In this document: positions 5,860 to 8,686 of the stretch, piece by piece
Layout of the letters: every line of letters begins with the position of its first letter
How positions within the stretch are numbered: the first letter of the stretch is position 1
NCBI GenBank assembly: GCA_964444825.1
Contig: CAYUIS010000177.1
Span: 1 to 8,686, forward strand
DNA: 8,686 nt
From: CAYUIS01 sp964444825
GTDB lineage: Bacteria > Chloroflexota > Anaerolineae > B4-G1
Direction of reading: 5' to 3'
Program-made: the position numbers and the translations under genes
Notes under the pieces: generated by a model
What the model was told of the DNA's origin: nothing
Databases searched by the model: none
Seen by the model: the letters and a program-made list of their open reading frames with translations, nothing else

Positions 5860-7548
5860 TTACGTTGGTAGCAAGATGCCGGGATTCAGGGTATTGGCGG
5901 GATCGAGCGTCGCTTTGAGCGACTGCAAGGCTCTGATACCCACCACGCCAATTTCATCCTCAAACCAAGGCGCGTGGTCACGGCCTATGCCGTGGTGATG
6001 GGTCAACGTCCCGCCAGCCCTCAGGATCGCTTCGGTGGTCGCTTGCTTGACCTCGTACCACTGAGCCTGAAGTGCGAGCGGGTCGGGGCCGCCTGCTTGA
6101 CGACCGAGGAAGGTCGAATAGAGGGAAGCGCCATGGGCATAGGCGTGAGAGATGTGGGTCAGTACGTATCCAGGCCCTCCGCCCGTAGCCGTGATCGTCG
6201 CCTTCATCGCGTTGACCATAGCCTCGTACAGGTGCTCCAGGTTGGACCACGTGGTGGCCGTCTCCAATGTGTCCACCATAACACCGTGACCCAGCAGCGT
6301 GTCCCGCAGATAGGGGTGGGCATACCGATCCCGTTTCCACGAACGTCCCAATGCCCGCCCAAGTGAGAGTCCCTGATGGTCACTACAGATCTCCATTGCA
6401 CAGCGCCATTGCTTGGCCGTCCACTCATCGTCGCCGTCAAAGCCCAAGAGCATAAAGGTGGTATCAGAGGTCAGGTCGAACTTGTGCGTCTGCAAGTACC
6501 GCTCAATGAGGCTGTCCGCCAGCCGTCGCAGGCCTTGATGCTCGTGGCTCATCGCGGCCTGGGCAGCGGTCTCGGGTGCATCCGACAGGCGAACGATTGT
6601 CGGGCGCAAAGATGGGCTCTGCATCAGATCACGGAAGGTTATAATACTGTCATCCAGGTTGTGAAAGAGAAGGCCGCGATAGTCCTGGATCTGCGGGAGA
6701 GGATGGATGCGCATTGTCGCCTCGGTGATGACGCCATAGGCCCCCTCAGAGCCAATGAGCATCTCCAAAAGGCCGGGACCGGCAGCGGTTGCGGGTGTGT
6801 CTTTTGTGTCGATGATGCCGACGGGGGTGACCACGCGTATGGCCTGGGTCATGTGCTCGATCTTTCCATAGCCGACGGATGTCTGACCGGCCGAGCGAGT
6901 GGCGATCCAGCCCCCCAGAGTGGAGAACTCGAACGATTGAGGGAAATGGCCCAGCGTAAAGCCGTGCTTTTTCAGTTGAGCTTCCACCTCCGGGCCGGTT
7001 GCACCGGCCTGGATGCGCGCTGTGCGTGAGATAGGGTCCACGGCAAGCACCCGATTCAGGCGGGCCAGATCAAGGCTGATCGTGCAGCGCTCTCCAGGAG
7101 ATGGCTCAACGCCTCCCAAGACTGTGCTGCCACCACCAAAGGGAATGACCGCGATATCGCGGTCGGCGGCCCATTTCAGTACAGATACAACCTGTCCCTG
7201 GTTGACCGGGTATACGACGACATCAGGGGGATTGGGGATATACCCCGCGCGAACGCGGACCAAATCCCGGTAGGACTTGCCGTAAGCGTGCTCCACACGG
7301 GTCTGCTGATCGACGCGCACCACTCCGTCGCCCAGCATTCTGTGCAAGGACGAGAGCACCGGGTCATCCAGACGGGGTGGGCGCAGTGAGATCTCCTCCA
7401 GAGCAACTGGCGGCGTCTCCTGCTCGATGGCCTCGTCGGGTAGTTCGAGCCACTCCTGGAGCATAGGCCAGAAGGCGGGTCGGCCCTCAAGTGAAAAGTC
7501 TTGATCCACCGTGCCCCATCCCCACCAACGCAAGTTGCGAATATCCAT
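5860..7548 (-). CDS. FAD-binding oxidase of the alkylglycerone-phosphate synthase (AGPS) family
   Basis: This 562-residue VAO/PCMH-fold flavoprotein resembles alkyl-DHAP synthase along its length. The N-terminal RWWGWG (7-12) parallels the eukaryotic WNGWG motif. The FAD-binding loop PFGGGSTVLGG is at 136-146, followed by GHFPQSFEFSTLGGW (200-214), IGSEGAYGVITEA (265-277) and the C-terminal LTHHHGIGRD (515-524). His517-519, Arg320 and Tyr477 fall where AGPS active-site residues are expected, so catalysis is plausible. In eukaryotes AGPS swaps the acyl chain of acyl-DHAP for a fatty alcohol; bacterial members are mostly uncharacterised, and a 2-hydroxyacid oxidase-type reaction (GlcD-like) is the main alternative. 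It is the first gene of a unit with glpD, with promoter at 7632-7660. The ribosome site is weak: AAGGA lies 13 nt from the ATG. Confidence 0.85.
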   Translation of the reverse strand: MDIRNLRWWGWGTVDQDFSLEGRPAFWPMLQEWLELPDEAIEQETPPVALEEISLRPPRLDDPVLSSLHRMLGDGVVRVDQQTRVEHAYGKSYRDLVRVRAGYIPNPPDVVVYPVNQGQVVSVLKWAADRDIAVIPFGGGSTVLGGVEPSPGERCTISLDLARLNRVLAVDPISRTARIQAGATGPEVEAQLKKHGFTLGHFPQSFEFSTLGGWIATRSAGQTSVGYGKIEHMTQAIRVVTPVGIIDTKDTPATAAGPGLLEMLIGSEGAYGVITEATMRIHPLPQIQDYRGLLFHNLDDSIITFRDLMQSPSLRPTIVRLSDAPETAAQAAMSHEHQGLRRLADSLIERYLQTHKFDLTSDTTFMLLGFDGDDEWTAKQWRCAMEICSDHQGLSLGRALGRSWKRDRYAHPYLRDTLLGHGVMVDTLETATTWSNLEHLYEAMVNAMKATITATGGGPGYVLTHISHAYAHGASLYSTFLGRQAGGPDPLALQAQWYEVKQATTEAILRAGGTLTHHHGIGRDHAPWFEDEIGVVGIRALQSLKATLDPANTLNPGILLPT

Positions 7549-7631
7549 AGTCAGTTATCTGTCCTTACGGCAGCATTGCTCCTGGGTAGGCAGGCGTAAA
7601 TTGGCCACTCCTAATGAGAGGACCACCCCTT

Positions 7632-7660
7632 ATTGTAACGCCGTACAAATGGGGTGTCAA
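7632..7660 (-). promoter_or_regulatory. Strong sigma-70-like promoter of the AGPS-like/glpD unit
   Basis: On the minus strand a perfect TTGACA (7660 to 7655) is followed after exactly 17 bp by TACAAT (7637 to 7632, 5 of 6 matches). This is the best promoter in the window. Expected start is near 7625, giving a leader of about 77 nt before the ATG at 7548, long enough to carry regulation. Confidence 0.8.
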
Positions 7661-7676
7661 TAGGAATTACTTCCTA
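7661..7676. promoter_or_regulatory. 16-bp palindrome abutting the -35 box (candidate operator)
   Basis: TAGGAA-TTAC-TTCCTA has perfect 6-bp arms around a 4-bp centre and ends at the base next to the -35 hexamer of the AGPS-like/glpD promoter. The position suits a class II-type activator or a repressor that hinders polymerase. No regulator gene is in the window. Confidence 0.5.
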
Positions 7677-7709
7677 GTTGACGCCCCGTTGGTATGCTGG
7701 ATTCTTTGC

Positions 7710-7793
7710 ACTTGTTCATTAATAACTTCGCGCTTTGGCACAGGAATCAGACGCAAAACAGCCGTAGAAGCATGGAGTTGTCTTTGAACAAGT
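7710..7793. repeat. Spaced 9-bp inverted repeat
   Basis: ACTTGTTCA (7710-7718) and TGAACAAGT (7785-7793) are perfect inverted copies 66 bp apart. CTTTGC directly precedes the first arm (7704-7709) and follows the second one base away (7795-7800) in the same orientation. They could be paired binding sites or remnants of a small element; chance is possible. Confidence 0.4.
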
Positions 7794-7824
7794 ACTTTGC
7801 TCGTGGGAAACGAGGGGGCATACC

Positions 7825-7857
7825 TCGAGGGGGAGCAAGATACTTGCTCCCCCTCGA
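7825..7857 (-). terminator. 15-bp perfect hairpin downstream of the subtilase
   Basis: TCGAGGGGGAGCAAG (7825-7839) and CTTGCTCCCCCTCGA (7843-7857) form a perfect 15-bp stem with a 3-nt loop, 39 bp beyond the subtilase stop codon. It is the most stable structure in the window and probably ends or protects that transcript. A classic T run is missing on the minus strand. Instead a second CCCCCTCG (minus strand, 7818 to 7811) and a small 5-bp hairpin (7800-7814) follow, so alternative pairings exist. Confidence 0.65.
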
Positions 7858-7896
7858 ACTGCCACGCCCGTGGGCTGGATTGTGGTGGGCCGCCTG

Positions 7897-8686
7897 TCAC
7901 GCACCCCGCATGATCAATGGCAGGTAGACCCGATGTCCTCCAACGACTACAGAGCTGCTGTTGTTGCCCAGATTGCTGTCCTCGTCGGCTGTGCCTATCA
8001 TCGCCGTGTTTACGATGGCAAAGCCGGCGGGCAATGAGGGGTCTAGTGTGCCGTAGACGGTGATCACACCTGAGGCACCGATGGCCAGGTCAGGCAGATC
8101 CCACACGAAGGTGCCTTCCTGGAGGATCGTGCCTGCCAGCGATGGAGATGCCTCCCAAGTGGGGGTCAGGATCGCGGTGGGCAGTGTATCGGTGACCACC
8201 ACGCCTGTTGCCCCGGCCGTGCCAGAGTTCTCGATCGAGAGGGTAAAGGTCACCGGATCGCCAGGCGCAGGCTCTGAATCTGCGACGCGCTTCACGATGC
8301 TGAGATCAGGGGAGACGGGAGGATCACCCAAATGGAGCCGCCCGTGCCCATACAGCGTATCCAGTCCGGAAGTCCCCATATCGATCGCCCGTCCCTCCAG
8401 GAAGGTCTGGATATCGTCCGGCCCGTAGGTGGGATAGGCGCTCAGCACCAGGGCGGCAGCGCCGGCGACGTGAGGGGTGGCTGACGATGTACCATTGAAC
8501 GTGGAACCCTCGTAGCTCTCGGTGGCCACGTTGGCAAAGCCAGAGATGTCCGGCTTGTTAGCACCGCCCAATTCGGCTCCGCCCGGGCCGTTGGTGGGGC
8601 CCTCAGAGCTGTAGGATTCCTGGGGGAAGGGAGATGTAACGTCCAGCGCGGCGACCGTCATCGCGTCTGGGGCGTCGGCCAGGTTG
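7897..8686 (-). CDS. Subtilisin-like (S8) secreted protease, C-terminal part, with DUF11 domain
   Basis: The gene enters from the right edge (its frame is open through 8686; the ATG at 8661 is internal). Relative to that Met, NGTSSATPHVAGAAAL (56-71) holds the catalytic serine (Ser59) of an S8 peptidase, and YGHGRLHL (104-111) ends the catalytic domain. The Asp and His of the triad lie outside the window. A DUF11-type beta-sandwich follows (about 118-240: PDLSIVKRVAD, VTFTLSIENSG, VVVTDTLP, then a GTADEDSNLGNNSS end), a module common in surface and cell-wall proteins. The protein finishes with HRVYLPLIMRGA (243-254), a short C-terminal signature that I associate with exported Chloroflexota proteins. 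It is therefore predicted to act outside the cell or at its surface. The hairpin at 7825-7857 lies just downstream. Confidence 0.9.
   Translation of the reverse strand, partial: NLADAPDAMTVAALDVTSPFPQESYSSEGPTNGPGGAELGGANKPDISGFANVATESYEGSTFNGTSSATPHVAGAAALVLSAYPTYGPDDIQTFLEGRAIDMGTSGLDTLYGHGRLHLGDPPVSPDLSIVKRVADSEPAPGDPVTFTLSIENSGTAGATGVVVTDTLPTAILTPTWEASPSLAGTILQEGTFVWDLPDLAIGASGVITVYGTLDPSLPAGFAIVNTAMIGTADEDSNLGNNSSSVVVGGHRVYLPLIMRGA

Larger units (their letters stand above)
7549..7896. other. Intergenic region rich in promoter and repeat signals
   Basis: This 348-bp stretch separates the subtilase (stop 7897) from the AGPS-like gene (start 7548), both on the minus strand. It holds the promoter (7632-7660), the adjacent palindrome (7661-7676), a spaced 9-bp inverted repeat (7710-7793) and a 15-bp hairpin (7825-7857). 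Short ORFs here lack ribosome sites and family features, and I see no protein-coding gene. Confidence 0.7.

Noticed and set aside
6376..7029. 217-codon plus-strand ORF opposite the AGPS-like gene
   Set aside because: Antisense shadow of a well-supported conserved coding frame; no ribosome site or family motif.
7565..7576. Four-codon mini-ORF (ATG CTG CCG TAA, minus strand) in the leader of the AGPS-like gene
   Set aside because: It has AGGAG nearby, but only 2 nt from the ATG, which is too close; a 12-nt ORF easily arises by chance and there is no attenuator structure.
7694..7927. Plus-strand 77-codon ORF in the intergenic region
   Set aside because: No ribosome site, no recognisable features, crosses the strong hairpin and runs into the subtilase on the opposite strand.

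Overview
The window reads as a chromosomal segment from a bacterium of the Chloroflexota (Anaerolineae/Caldilineae-like). This is an inference from several features. The base composition is moderately GC-rich. There is a secreted subtilase carrying a DUF11 domain and ending in YLPLIMRGA, a C-terminus I associate with that phylum. There is also an FmdB zinc-ribbon protein, a PIG-L deacetylase and a Lactamase_B_3-type protein with the wording typical of those genomes. No rRNA, tRNA, CRISPR array, insertion sequence or phage gene was seen, and every large ORF is intact apart from the two cut by the window edges.

Layout. 3-995 (+): the end of a polytopic membrane protein, probably a glycosyltransferase, followed after 3 nt by a FlK-like hot-dog thioesterase. 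1013-1795 (-): a PIG-L/LmbE-type zinc deacetylase that converges on the thioesterase. 1838-2278 (+): a single-gene unit with promoter, FmdB-type zinc-ribbon gene with a repeat-encoded serine-rich tail, and a strong hairpin. 2320-4202 (-): a three-gene unit with its own promoter, encoding a metallo-beta-lactamase-fold protein that has lost its recognisable metal ligands, a membrane-anchored TPR protein and a 99-residue protein of unknown function. 4205-7676 (-): a two-gene unit with a strong promoter and an abutting palindrome, encoding an alkyl-DHAP-synthase-like flavoprotein and an FAD glycerol-3-phosphate dehydrogenase. 7549-7896: a 348-bp intergenic region rich in inverted repeats. 7897-8686 (-): the C-terminal part of an exported subtilisin-like protease, cut by the window end.

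How the genes may work together. The flavoprotein/GlpD pair is the clearest metabolic unit. GlpD makes dihydroxyacetone phosphate, and the partner belongs to the alkylglycerone-phosphate synthase family, which uses acylated DHAP in ether-lipid synthesis. An ether-lipid or related glycerophosphate pathway is therefore plausible but unproven. The MBL-like/TPR/99-aa unit is the least understood. Its first protein looks like a non-catalytic pseudoenzyme and its second is a membrane-tethered scaffold, so it may be a protein-interaction module rather than an enzymatic pathway. Promoter calls are by eye against the sigma-70 consensus.
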